Part shown: piece after piece, positions 18,510 to 26,929 of the stretch | Position numbering within the stretch: position 1 is the first letter of the stretch | Layout of the letters: each line of letters starts with the position of its first letter | Assembly (NCBI GenBank): GCA_022823405.1 | Contig: JAJDXD010000166.1 | Coordinates: 1 to 34,377 of the forward strand | Length of the DNA stretch: 34,377 nucleotides | Source: Gammaproteobacteria bacterium | Lineage (GTDB): Bacteria; Pseudomonadota; Gammaproteobacteria; Arenicellales; JAJDZL01 | Direction of reading: 5' to 3' | Position numbers and translations under genes: made by a program | Notes under the pieces: model-generated | Told to the model about the DNA's origin: nothing | The model's database searches: none | The model's input: only the letters and a program-made list of their open reading frames with translations

Positions 18510-19499
18510 ATGAAAGCACTTGTATATACAGCTCCAAACACAATTGAATTTCGCCCTGAACCGGCTCCTTCTCTGCTTCCGGGTGATTCTTTGGTTAAAG
18601 TCGAGGCGGTGGGAATCTGCGGTTCAGATTTACATGCGTATCTAGGCCATGACAGCAGACGAGTACCACCATTGATTTTAGGGCATGAAGTCTGTGGCAC
18701 CGTCATCGAAGGATCCAGTAAAGGTAAGCAGGTTGTCGTCAATCCCTTGATTACCTGTGGAGAGTGTGATGACTGCCTGAACGGATTGACAAATTTGTGT
18801 CTGGACCGCAAATTGATTGGTATGAATCGACCCGGTGCTTTTGCCGAGCAGTTCGGAATTCCTGCAAATAATCTGGTCGAAGTTCCCAACGGCGGAAATT
18901 CCGTAAAACTGGCTCTCGCCGAACCTGCAGCGGTATCTCTACATGCTGTAAGACTTGTTGAACGAATAGCCATGCGTCCCTTATCGGAAGGAAATGCACT
19001 CGTTATCGGTGGTGGTGCGGTTGGTTTGCTATGTGCGATTATTCTGCGTGATTACGGTTGCAAGTCCATCATGCTTTCTGAGACTAATGAACAGCGACTT
19101 AAAGTCATTGAATCTACCGGTGTCTGCGAGGTAATAAATCCAACAACCGACAACATTGCGGACAACCATTTTGATGCCGTGTTTGATGCAGTCGGAATTT
19201 CATTAACCCGTCAAACGTCAATACGTGCTGTAAAGCCTGGTGGCGCAATCATGCACATCGGCTTGGGTGATGCTTCTGGCGAAATGGATGTCAGAAAAAT
19301 GACGCTTTCGGAAATTACCTTCATTGGAACCTACACATATACTGCTTTGGATTTTCGTGTTGCTGTTCACAAGATCGCCAAGGATGAATATGGGGCGCTC
19401 GACTGGGTTGATGAACGTCCTTTGTCTGATGGTTCTCAAGCATTTAGAGAATTGATTCACGGGAAGGTCGCTTCTCCAAAGATTATTTTGCGTCCCTGA
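18510..19499 (+). CDS. Zinc-dependent alcohol dehydrogenase, probable DHPS 2-dehydrogenase (HpsO/HpsP role)
   Basis: A 329-residue medium-chain dehydrogenase. Catalytic zinc ligands C37, H59 and E60 (ICGSD and LGHE), the structural zinc cysteines C83, C86, C89 and C97, and the nucleotide-binding GGGAVGLLCA (about residues 167-176) are all present. The family includes threonine and sorbitol dehydrogenases. Its position, 14 bases after the SDR and 8 bases before the LDH2 gene, points to oxidation of a secondary alcohol in the same pathway, most likely DHPS at C2. Substrate is inferred from the neighbours only. Confidence 0.78.
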   Translation: MKALVYTAPNTIEFRPEPAPSLLPGDSLVKVEAVGICGSDLHAYLGHDSRRVPPLILGHEVCGTVIEGSSKGKQVVVNPLITCGECDDCLNGLTNLCLDRKLIGMNRPGAFAEQFGIPANNLVEVPNGGNSVKLALAEPAAVSLHAVRLVERIAMRPLSEGNALVIGGGAVGLLCAIILRDYGCKSIMLSETNEQRLKVIESTGVCEVINPTTDNIADNHFDAVFDAVGISLTRQTSIRAVKPGGAIMHIGLGDASGEMDVRKMTLSEITFIGTYTYTALDFRVAVHKIAKDEYGALDWVDERPLSDGSQAFRELIHGKVASPKIILRP

Positions 19500-19507
19500 C
19501 AAGTGGT

Positions 19508-20524
19508 TTGATTTCAAAGGTACGAATTTCCTTTGAGTCTGCGCGGCACCTTGCTCACAAGGCACTCGTTGCACAAGGCGCTGATGATCTAGTTGCCGCT
19601 AGTGTAGCTTCAGCACTAGCGTTAGCCGATGCTGATGGACAGACCGGACATGGACTGTCGCGAATTCCTTCCTATATTGATCAGATGCGCTGCCGAAAGG
19701 TGGATGGAAAGGCTCTTCCATTCATTCAAAACAAATCTCATCAGAGTATCGAAATTGATGCAAATGGCGGATTTGCCTATCCAGCTATCAGTCTGGCTGC
19801 GGAAGAACTTCTGGCCGCTTGTAGAGAGCGCGGAGGTATCGTCATGGCAGCCATAGTCGGATCACATCACTGTGGAGTCGCAGGCCACCCAGTGGAAAAA
19901 CTCGCTCAGGGCGGATTTCTTGGGCTTATGCTAGCTAACACACCTAAAGCGATGCATGCTTTTGGGGGCGCAAAACCAATATTTGGAACCAATCCTATCG
20001 CGTTCGCCTGTCCTAGGAAATCACATGATCCAATTGTGTTGGATCTATCTCTTTCGATCGCAGCGCGAGGAAAAATTGTGCAATCCGCAGGGCAGGGGAG
20101 TGATATTCCAGATGACTGGGGAATAGATGAACAGGGCCAACCTACCACAGATCCTGAAGAAGTATTGAAAGGTAGCCTGAATGCCATAGGGGGAACAAAA
20201 GGGATGGCATTGGCATTGATGGTTGAAATACTAGCCGGCGCTTTTGTTAATAGTCACTTTGGCTTTCAGGCGACTTCGTTTTTTGATCGAGAGGGTGGTC
20301 CACCACGAGTCGGTCAACTTCTAATTTGCATGAATCCACTTGAATTCAATCCAGAATTCTTTAAGCAGATAGAAACTTTAGTGGAGAAAATCCTCGAAGA
20401 GCAATCGGCCCGATTGCCCGGTTCAAAACGTTTTGCGAACCGAAAGGCGGCAGAGCATTCTGGATTGGATTATTCGGAAGCGTTAATAGACTCGATAGAA
20501 TTATTAGCACAAACAAGTCGTTAG
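19508..20524 (+). CDS. LDH2/MDH2-family dehydrogenase, probable sulfolactate dehydrogenase (ComC-like)
   Basis: A 338-residue NAD(P)-dependent 2-hydroxyacid dehydrogenase of the malate/L-lactate dehydrogenase 2 family. Seen are the family's GQTGHGLSRIPSYI (about residues 44-57), VGSHHCGVAGHPVEKLA (about 117-133) and FGTNPIAFACP. The likely start is TTG 19508. ComC, the (R)-sulfolactate dehydrogenase, belongs to this family and links sulfolactate with sulfopyruvate. With another dehydrogenase of opposite stereochemistry it would racemise sulfolactate for SuyAB. The role is inferred from context. The gene ends five bases before the convergent methyltransferase-like gene, closing the operon. Confidence 0.75.
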   Translation: MISKVRISFESARHLAHKALVAQGADDLVAASVASALALADADGQTGHGLSRIPSYIDQMRCRKVDGKALPFIQNKSHQSIEIDANGGFAYPAISLAAEELLAACRERGGIVMAAIVGSHHCGVAGHPVEKLAQGGFLGLMLANTPKAMHAFGGAKPIFGTNPIAFACPRKSHDPIVLDLSLSIAARGKIVQSAGQGSDIPDDWGIDEQGQPTTDPEEVLKGSLNAIGGTKGMALALMVEILAGAFVNSHFGFQATSFFDREGGPPRVGQLLICMNPLEFNPEFFKQIETLVEKILEEQSARLPGSKRFANRKAAEHSGLDYSEALIDSIELLAQTSR

Positions 20525-20529
20525 AACAA

Positions 20530-21237
20530 CTATCGAAAAACACCAGTTAGATGATTTGCCGGAACAATATTGGGGTCAGGTGGATCGACCAGTTCATAAA
20601 ATTCCAAAGCGATTTCAAGGATTCCATTCTCCGTTGCCAGCATACGATGAGGTCTGAAACAAGGCATTAAGCTGACAATTGACTGCGTTGTGGTAATAAG
20701 GGTTTGTGTCGTATCAAATGTCTTGAATTGATATTCGATGAGATCAGGGAATTCGAGAGTAAATTCTCCAGGCATGCTCGGCATTTTTTCTGTCAACCAC
20801 ACAAAGGAATAAACTAAAGCGCCTTTTTTACACATCGGACTTAGCATGGCCATGATGTCAATGATGTGTTTTCTGTCCAAGTAATTAAACATATCCCAAA
20901 CTAGAATCAAATTTAAATGCTGAGATCCTTTGTGGTTTTTTAGGGATGGCAGAGCATTCAAGAACTGATCAGCTGCCCGGTTGCCACTTTCTTGCGTTTG
21001 ACGCTCATTGAGCGCAAGCAGGGTGGAGCGAAGATTAGATGAAGCAAAGTAAGTGTAGTTGAAATCAGAAAAATAATTAATAACACTTGGGTCAGCTGGT
21101 GCAAAGTCCAGAATTCCGAGTGTATCATCAAATTCTCGTGAAAAATACTCGGTAATAACTTTGATACCAACAGAACTGAAGCGAATTCGGTCTCCAACAC
21201 GGTGGGGCGTATTGAAATTCAATAAGTTAAATGACAC
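20530..21237 (-). CDS. Methyltransferase-like protein of unknown function
   Basis: A 235-residue soluble protein. The order ILDFAPADPS (about residues 42-51), then LILVWDMFNYLDRKHIIDIM (about 110-129), then an MCKKGALVYSF strand follows a class I SAM-dependent methyltransferase. The glycine-rich SAM motif (usually D-x-G-x-G) is replaced by DFAPADPS, so SAM binding is doubtful. It lies downstream of the bactofilin gene on the same strand but is separated from it by a strong terminator, so it must have its own promoter or depend on read-through. I do not recognise a named family. Confidence 0.6.
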   Translation of the reverse strand: MSFNLLNFNTPHRVGDRIRFSSVGIKVITEYFSREFDDTLGILDFAPADPSVINYFSDFNYTYFASSNLRSTLLALNERQTQESGNRAADQFLNALPSLKNHKGSQHLNLILVWDMFNYLDRKHIIDIMAMLSPMCKKGALVYSFVWLTEKMPSMPGEFTLEFPDLIEYQFKTFDTTQTLITTTQSIVSLMPCFRPHRMLATENGILEIALEFYELVDPPDPNIVPANHLTGVFR

Positions 21238-21290
21238 TTTTGAACCAACACCGGTTGGGGTGGTAAGGAAGTCTGAGAAATCGGTACGTT

Positions 21291-21335
21291 AAAAAGCATC
21301 CATCGAGTGTAGTTCTATCGTACAACCGATGGATG
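21291..21335 (-). terminator. Rho-independent terminator of the bactofilin gene
   Basis: CATCCATCG (21297-21305) and CGATGGATG (21327-21335) form a perfect 9-base stem. The 21-base loop can extend the stem imperfectly (GTGTA against TACAAC). Read on the minus strand, the stem is followed by CTTTTTAACG, a five-base T-run. It lies 84 bases beyond the bactofilin stop and 54 bases before the methyltransferase-like start. Confidence 0.7.
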
Positions 21336-21418
21336 ACCTCTTTCATCACATGAGATTCACGTTTCAGTGAAAACCTGCCTCATTCAAATTTCCAAATTCT
21401 AATGAAATGATTGGAACT

Positions 21419-22009
21419 TTATTTACTCGCAACTTGGCTAGGTACAGTAGGTCTCGAAGGCTTGGGTTGTGAAGTTGAGGCTGATGCTTCAGCAGATTTT
21501 GTCTTTCTTTCTCTCAACATTTCTACAGAACCATTAAACGTGGACCCTTTATCGAGAATCACATTCGCAGCATGAATGTCACCTTCCACGCTACCTGTCG
21601 AAACCAAATGTAATGTGTCATTAGCCGTTGCATTGCCAACAAGTTTCCCATGAATTGTGATATTTTTCGCACTGAGCGTAGCTTCGGCGTGACCGGTTTC
21701 CTCAATTACAACAACGTTTTTGTTTGCTTCAATTGAACCCTTAAACTTACCGTAAACTTTAATGTCTGATTGACCGGATATTTCTCCCTTCAGCGTCGTA
21801 TGAGCGCTAATGATCGTCGGTTCAACCGAAGGAAGCTCGCTTCTCGCTACTGCACTGGTTCTGTCAAGGGCTGTGTAGCCAGCACTTCGAGTTTCTTTTT
21901 CTGGCTTTTCAGCTTTCGCGGGTATGGATTGCTGCATCGATTCCACTTGTGATGGAACGCTTGGTGCAGTCTGTGGTTGTTGCGATGAAGGATTATCTTT
22001 TTTCCACAT
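21419..22009 (-). CDS. Bactofilin (polymer-forming cytoskeletal protein)
   Basis: A 196-residue bactofilin. Residues 60-165 form the repetitive beta-helix domain: TTLKGEISGQSDIKVYGKFK is followed by GSIEANKNVVVIEETGHAEA and by ITIHGKLVGNATANDTLHL, with a Gly about every turn. Both ends are disordered, Pro/Gln/Ser-rich before and Lys/Ser/Pro-rich after, as in the family. Bactofilins polymerise without nucleotides and scaffold shape, stalk or polar structures at the inner membrane. No peptidase of the M23 type, a common partner, is next to it. A terminator follows it. Confidence 0.93.
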   Translation of the reverse strand: MWKKDNPSSQQPQTAPSVPSQVESMQQSIPAKAEKPEKETRSAGYTALDRTSAVARSELPSVEPTIISAHTTLKGEISGQSDIKVYGKFKGSIEANKNVVVIEETGHAEATLSAKNITIHGKLVGNATANDTLHLVSTGSVEGDIHAANVILDKGSTFNGSVEMLRERKTKSAEASASTSQPKPSRPTVPSQVASK

Positions 22010-22699
22010 AATTAAGACCTCAAATGGAAAGATTTACTCGGCAAGCACAACAGGAATAGAACAATTATTCTAGTGCAAAAATTCGACAGTTCAATTATAT
22101 GACAGCGTCCTATAGGTAAGTGTTTTTTGAAAACCGAGGCAATGACTACATGGATTGGTTTCAAAACTGAACTTTATTATGTCGACAATTATTCATTCGA
22201 CAGGGAATTACTGAAGCCGTTATGTTTCAATCTTAATAATTAGATGAAAAAGAACGCATAAAGATCTGTTGTAGCTATATTTACAACTGTAGATCTATTT
22301 CGCTTCATTGAACGGACTACGTGAATGCTGGAAATGGCAACAACAGCATTCCAGACACTGGAGCCTCATCCTGTTCTCTCCAACTCGATGATTTGTCAAA
22401 TATCAATTTGGAGAAAATAAATATATTACATAATATACATTATACGAAGCAGTATTCATTCCTATTTCATATGAATCAACCAGTTCCATAACGGATTTAT
22501 TCCCTACTCTGTCAGATGGTGTCGGATAGGATAATTGGGTGCCTGAAGATGGGAACAGCAAAAAGTAAAATATAGAGCAGTAAAAAATATTTCGGACTTC
22601 GCTCACTCAGTAAGTAATTAAACCGCTCCAGGCTGAGCAAAAAAGTTTTGCTGGTATGTTGGGGTGAATTCCGTTAGTCCACATTGATGGTGATTTCAA
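22010..22699. other. Gene-free AT-rich stretch between bactofilin and cupin genes
   Basis: No convincing coding sequence on either strand. It presumably holds the divergent promoters of the bactofilin and cupin genes. Three hairpins are visible. AGATCTGTTGTA (22262-22273) with TACAACTGTAGATCT (22282-22296) has a three-base bulge. GAATGCTG (22323-22330) with CAGCATTC (22344-22351) has a 13-base loop. AGCAAAA (22636-22642) with TTTTGCT (22646-22652) is a short tight hairpin. None has a T-run typical of a terminator. A small RNA is possible but not demonstrable. Confidence 0.5.
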
Positions 22700-23185
22700 T
22701 TGGTGATCTTAACAATTCTTCTCTTGCCGATCTGTTTGTTAATTTTTTGGTTGGTTGTTGGTGGCCGAGGAAGAAATAATGGAATTGGTAGATTCTTGTC
22801 CTGCCGCAGAATTTCTGGACTTGATGGTAGCGACTATTTGATTCGACGCTATTTGCTACCAAGAAACAAATTTCTGAATATTTACCTGCATAGATTTCTG
22901 GGAAGTGATGACGATCGCGCCCTTCATGACCATCCCTGGTATTCGATTAGCTGTGTGTTAAAAGGTCGTTTAATTGAGCATCGCTCCGATGGTTCGACCA
23001 GGGAAATTCGTCGAGGAAAGATTGCGATTCGCAATCCACAATTTCAACATCGGATTGAATTACCTGATGGTGAAACTGCAAAAACGCTGTTTATTACCGG
23101 ACCTGTGGTTCGGACTTGGGGTTTTGTCTGTCCGCAAGGATGGATTTCCTGGAACGAATATGGCAATAAAGGGGGTTGCGATTAG
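22700..23185 (+). CDS. Small cupin-fold protein with an N-terminal membrane segment
   Basis: A 161-residue protein beginning with TTG at 22700; an in-frame stop lies just upstream at 22691. Residues 3-20 are strongly hydrophobic and could anchor it in the membrane. The remainder is a single cupin-like barrel with possible metal ligands His76 and His78 in RALHDHPW, Glu93 and His117. It ends in LFITGPVVRTWGFVCPQGW followed by an acidic-aromatic tail, a combination I know from uncharacterised bacterial and phage proteins. Function is unknown. It is convergent with tatD and has no operon partner. Confidence 0.7.
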   Translation: MVILTILLLPICLLIFWLVVGGRGRNNGIGRFLSCRRISGLDGSDYLIRRYLLPRNKFLNIYLHRFLGSDDDRALHDHPWYSISCVLKGRLIEHRSDGSTREIRRGKIAIRNPQFQHRIELPDGETAKTLFITGPVVRTWGFVCPQGWISWNEYGNKGGCD

Positions 23186-23316
23186 TCAATCATATTTTTG
23201 TGTATTCAGAATTAAGTAGTGTAGGAATTGCTGGTTAATAATCAACGTACTTCCACGGCAGCGTAATCCAATCTACCTATCTGAAACAATTGATCAGTTA
23301 AGGACAAAAACCAATC

Positions 23317-24093
23317 TCAATTTAATTTTCGAATCTGAAACAAATCAAGAAAATTGTTGGTTGTTTTCTCTGCAAGGCTTTCCAGACTAACCCCCCTTAA
23401 CTCTGCTAAAAATTCTGCCGTGTGTCGCACATAGGCAGGTTGGTTCTCTTTACCGCGTTTCGGAACAGGCGCTAAGTATGGTGCATCGGTTTCTATAAGC
23501 AATTTATCCATTGGAATTTTCTTCGCCACTTCCGCCAAGTCCTTAGCATTCTTAAAGGTAACGATCCCTGAAAACGAAATATAGAATCCCTCATTAAGCG
23601 CTGCTTTAGCCATTTCGTAATCGCCAGTGAAGCAGTGCATCACTCCACCCGCTTCCCTTGCCTGATTATCCCGCATTATCGAAATTGTGTCTTCCGGTGC
23701 ATTGCGGCTATGAACAATAATTGGCTTTTTGACGATACGTGCGGCTTCAATATGCCGTGCAAATCGATCGCGTTGCCATTCCAGTTCACCGGAACTTCGA
23801 TAGTAGTCCAATCCGGTTTCACCAATGGCAACAACCCTGTCATCCATTCCGAGATCAACCAGCCTCTGGACACTTGGATCTTCACCTTCGGTTTCGTTAG
23901 GATGCACGCCAACTGATGGATAGATGTTTTCATGTGCATCACTCAGTTCCAGTATTTGCGGATATTCCTCTAGATTGACTGCAACGCACAACATGTACTT
24001 TACGTCCATCTGCTGTGCCAGATCTAGCACAGAATCGAACTTTTCCCAGAGTTGGGGGAAATTGATGTGACAATGACTATCTGCGAGTTCCAT
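23317..24093 (-). CDS. tatD: TatD family metal-dependent hydrolase/DNase
   Basis: A 258-residue metal-dependent hydrolase of the TatD family. ADSHCHINF (about residues 3-11), GETGLDYY (about 96-103), KPIIVHSRNA, GVMHCFTGD and IETDAPYLAP carry the His, Glu and Asp ligands. Members act as DNases or D-aminoacyl hydrolases in the cytoplasm. It ends the fab-mltG-tmk-holB series, as ycfH does in E. coli; the order identifies it as the YcfH type. The holB gene is 17 bases upstream, and no pilZ gene is between them. Confidence 0.94.
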   Translation of the reverse strand: MELADSHCHINFPQLWEKFDSVLDLAQQMDVKYMLCVAVNLEEYPQILELSDAHENIYPSVGVHPNETEGEDPSVQRLVDLGMDDRVVAIGETGLDYYRSSGELEWQRDRFARHIEAARIVKKPIIVHSRNAPEDTISIMRDNQAREAGGVMHCFTGDYEMAKAALNEGFYISFSGIVTFKNAKDLAEVAKKIPMDKLLIETDAPYLAPVPKRGKENQPAYVRHTAEFLAELRGVSLESLAEKTTNNFLDLFQIRKLN

Positions 24094-24110
24094 AAATGAA
24101 TGTTCCTGTT

Positions 24111-25169
24111 TCAGCTTACACAGTTGTCGATTGCAATTAATGCATCTTCAACAGCCAGCGTTTTGTCCAAACCCCCTGCCCTAATTTGATTTCTCAATAA
24201 TCCGATATGATCATAGATTAAAAACAGCTTTCTTTGGTCCGTACGCAATGCAATCTCACTAAGCAACGTTTCCCCTTTTTCTTTTCTTTCTTTGACTACC
24301 GCAACCTCGCGGATTAATCTGCTCACCAGCTGAAGTAATTCATCCAAACATTGTGCTTCTCCGAGTTGAATACCCAACTCAACAAGTTCAAACAAATCTC
24401 TCTGTTTGTGTCGCTGCAATTGTTTCAAGACTGTAGTTACGAATGTTGTTGAACGTAAAATTTCATCATTCCGTAATTGTTGCAATCCAACGATAGGTCC
24501 ATTTCCAGATTGTTGAATTGCACTGATCTCCTGTGGACGTAATTTCAGCTGTACCAACCATTGTTCAACCTGCTCTGGCTCTGGAGCAGGCAATAATAAC
24601 TTTTGGCAGCGACTGGTAATTGTTGGCAGCAAATTCTGTGTGCTCTGCGCGATTAAAACCAAAAATGTGTTTGGCGCCGGTTCTTCAAGAACTTTCAACA
24701 GAGAATTTGCACCTGCGATTGTCATAGAATCGACCGGATCAATGACAAACACTTTGTTCACAGATAAATGAGGCTTTACATTTGCGTTTTCGATCAATGC
24801 TCTAATTTGATCGATAACAATCGTTGAGCGGGGATTTTTGCGTTTAGCACGAGAAGATTGATCATCCAGGTATCGATCGGCATAATTAACTAACACCGAA
24901 TCCATACTTTCGAGTCTGGCTTCAGAAGTCAATACGTGCAAATCTGGGTGAGTGCCTGAACTGAATAGCCGACAATTTCTGCACTCCCCACAGGGTGAAT
25001 TTTCCTCGCTTTCACACAGTAATGCTACCGCGAGTCTCGTCGCAAAATGAAGTTTCCCAATACCATTTATACCCGTAAACAGAATCGCATGGGGCAACCT
25101 GCCTAATGATTCAACGATGCGCTTCCAGGCCTCAATCTGCCATGGATACAGTTCAAGAAAGTTAGCCAT
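24111..25169 (-). CDS. holB: DNA polymerase III subunit delta-prime (HolB)
   Basis: A 352-residue clamp-loader subunit. The zinc module has cysteines in LLCESEENSPCGECRNC (about residues 49-65). The sensor region LKVLEEPAPNTFLVLIAQ (about 156-173) and TITSRCQKLLLP (the SRC motif) are standard. The Walker A-like GINGIGKLHFA is degenerate, as expected, since delta-prime does not bind ATP. It overlaps tmk by eight bases, the usual arrangement. Confidence 0.95.
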   Translation of the reverse strand: MANFLELYPWQIEAWKRIVESLGRLPHAILFTGINGIGKLHFATRLAVALLCESEENSPCGECRNCRLFSSGTHPDLHVLTSEARLESMDSVLVNYADRYLDDQSSRAKRKNPRSTIVIDQIRALIENANVKPHLSVNKVFVIDPVDSMTIAGANSLLKVLEEPAPNTFLVLIAQSTQNLLPTITSRCQKLLLPAPEPEQVEQWLVQLKLRPQEISAIQQSGNGPIVGLQQLRNDEILRSTTFVTTVLKQLQRHKQRDLFELVELGIQLGEAQCLDELLQLVSRLIREVAVVKERKEKGETLLSEIALRTDQRKLFLIYDHIGLLRNQIRAGGLDKTLAVEDALIAIDNCVS

Positions 25170-25791
25170 GAGCTTGATCTATAAACTCTTTTATAAAACG
25201 CTGAGAAATGCTCTTAACTTCTTCAACATCACGAGTAGCATCAATGTATTTGATACGTTCCGGTTGAAGTGTGTGTAAATTAATGAATGCAGCTCGCACC
25301 CGATCGTGAAATGCATCTGTCTCTTTCTCAAACCGGTCTGGCGAATCAATCTGTCTAACTCGTTGTTGGGCGGTCTTAATGTCGGTATCAAACAACAATG
25401 TTAGGTCCGGTCGAAATTCACCTTGAGCCCATTGTTCAATTTGTGCGATCCTGTCAAACGACAATTCTCTTCCACCTCCCTGGTATGCATAGGTTGAGTC
25501 TGTGAAGCGGTCACAAACCACCCATCGCCCTGCTTTAATATTCGGCAATATGAGCTGTTCCAGATGCTGAGAACGTGCAGCAAACATAAGTAGCACTTCG
25601 GCATTCGGAAGAATGTCGCTGTCTCTAGACAATACTAATTCGCGTAACTTTTCACCAATTGGTGTTCCACCAACCTCACGCGTGGTAACAACTTCAAATC
25701 CAGCTTCTTGAATGGTTGAGACGACTGCTTCTGTTGCAACCGATTTACCGGCACCATCAAGACCTTCCAAAGTGATAAATTTTCCTTGCAT
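25162..25791 (-). CDS. tmk: Thymidylate kinase
   Basis: Phosphorylates dTMP to dTDP with ATP. The P-loop GLDGAGKS, CDRFTDSTYAYQGGGR (the DR motif) and TREVGGTPIGEKLR are all present. The chosen ATG at 25791 (MQGKFITLEGLDG) gives 209 residues, the normal length. A TTG at 25854 would add 21 residues of no family value and overlap mltG by 20 bases. A GGCGGAG sits only one or two bases before the ATG, so neither start has ideal spacing. Confidence 0.95.
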   Translation of the reverse strand: MQGKFITLEGLDGAGKSVATEAVVSTIQEAGFEVVTTREVGGTPIGEKLRELVLSRDSDILPNAEVLLMFAARSQHLEQLILPNIKAGRWVVCDRFTDSTYAYQGGGRELSFDRIAQIEQWAQGEFRPDLTLLFDTDIKTAQQRVRQIDSPDRFEKETDAFHDRVRAAFINLHTLQPERIKYIDATRDVEEVKSISQRFIKEFIDQAHG

Positions 25792-25834
25792 ACTCCGCCG
25801 GTGTGTTATCTGTTCGGTTTGATGATTCTGAAAT

Positions 25835-26860
25835 TCAACCTTGCTTTTCAACAATGCTACGATAGTTTCGAACAGCTTTGAGATGTTCGTCTATCGTATT
25901 GGAAAATTGATGTGTTCCGTCACCGCGGGAGACAAAATATAAATAACTTGTCTTTGCCGGACGGGCCGCGGCTTGAATGGCGGCTAACCCAGGCATCGCT
26001 ATAGGAGTTGGCGGAAAACCGGAACGAGTATAAGTGTTGTAAGGCGTATCCCGATCTAACTCGGATCTTTTGAGTGGCCCGTCAGTTCCGCCTAATCCAT
26101 AAATCACGGTGGGGTCCATTTGCAGGCGCATACCCTTATTCAAGCGATTCACAATCACACCGGCAATAATTGGGTATTCCTCGTCAACATTTGACTCTTT
26201 CTGAATAATTGATGCGGCAATCAGACACTCATAGGCTGTTTCGTATGGCAAATCGGGACTTCGATTTTCCCACTCCTGCTCCAATATTTCCTTCATCTGA
26301 GCATGAGCTCTTTGCAAAATCGACGAATCAGTTTGCCCTGTATTGAAGTTATAGGTATCCGGAAAAAACCAACCCTCAGGATGTTGTTCCAAGATGCCAA
26401 GATGTTTGAGAACAGCATCAGCATCAACCTCAGCAAGTGTCTGTTTTAAATTTGCCTTTTTACTCAGTTCCGCCAGGAACTCTTTGAAAGTCCAACCCTC
26501 TATGAACTGAATTTGATGATCGATTGACTTTCCTTCTACGATTTTTGACAATACCTGCAGAAGATTCAGTTCTGGTTGAAATTGATATTCACCGGCTTTT
26601 AAAGAACGTTCAAATTGTCCTGCGCGCGCCACCCAAACCAACAATTCAGGGTTTGCCAGGTGACCGTTCTCATGCAACATGTTCGCTAAGTCGGTTGCGT
26701 TTGCACCAGACTCGAACACATAAACCTGATCCACAGGTATGTTGAGTGGACGAGTAATCAGGTATGCTGAATAAGTAACCGTTGCAAACGCGAAAAGAGA
26801 GATGATAGCGACGAAAAATGGCCATGAACGTCGCTTACGAGATTTTCTTTTGACTGCCAC
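25835..26860 (-). CDS. mltG: Endolytic murein transglycosylase MltG
   Basis: A 341-residue inner-membrane protein with a basic N-terminus (VKRKSRKRRS) and one membrane helix (about residues 13-35). The YceG domain faces the periplasm and cuts nascent glycan strands, ending their growth. The catalytic glutamate is Glu222 in SIIQKESNVDEEYP, followed by VIVNRLNKGMRLQMDPTVIY. It lies between fabF and tmk, as in E. coli, but without pabC between fabF and mltG. Confidence 0.95.
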   Translation of the reverse strand: MAVKRKSRKRRSWPFFVAIISLFAFATVTYSAYLITRPLNIPVDQVYVFESGANATDLANMLHENGHLANPELLVWVARAGQFERSLKAGEYQFQPELNLLQVLSKIVEGKSIDHQIQFIEGWTFKEFLAELSKKANLKQTLAEVDADAVLKHLGILEQHPEGWFFPDTYNFNTGQTDSSILQRAHAQMKEILEQEWENRSPDLPYETAYECLIAASIIQKESNVDEEYPIIAGVIVNRLNKGMRLQMDPTVIYGLGGTDGPLKRSELDRDTPYNTYTRSGFPPTPIAMPGLAAIQAAARPAKTSYLYFVSRGDGTHQFSNTIDEHLKAVRNYRSIVEKQG

Positions 26861-26929
26861 GTCTGAAATCAGTCAGGAATTAATTGTGCCGAGTCGACAG
26901 AAAATTAGCCGCTTATTGCAAATAATAGT

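Noticed and set aside
22403..22606. A 67-residue minus-strand open frame
   Set aside because: Low-complexity, Tyr/Ser/Phe-rich product from AT-rich DNA, no ribosome-binding site and no recognisable family.
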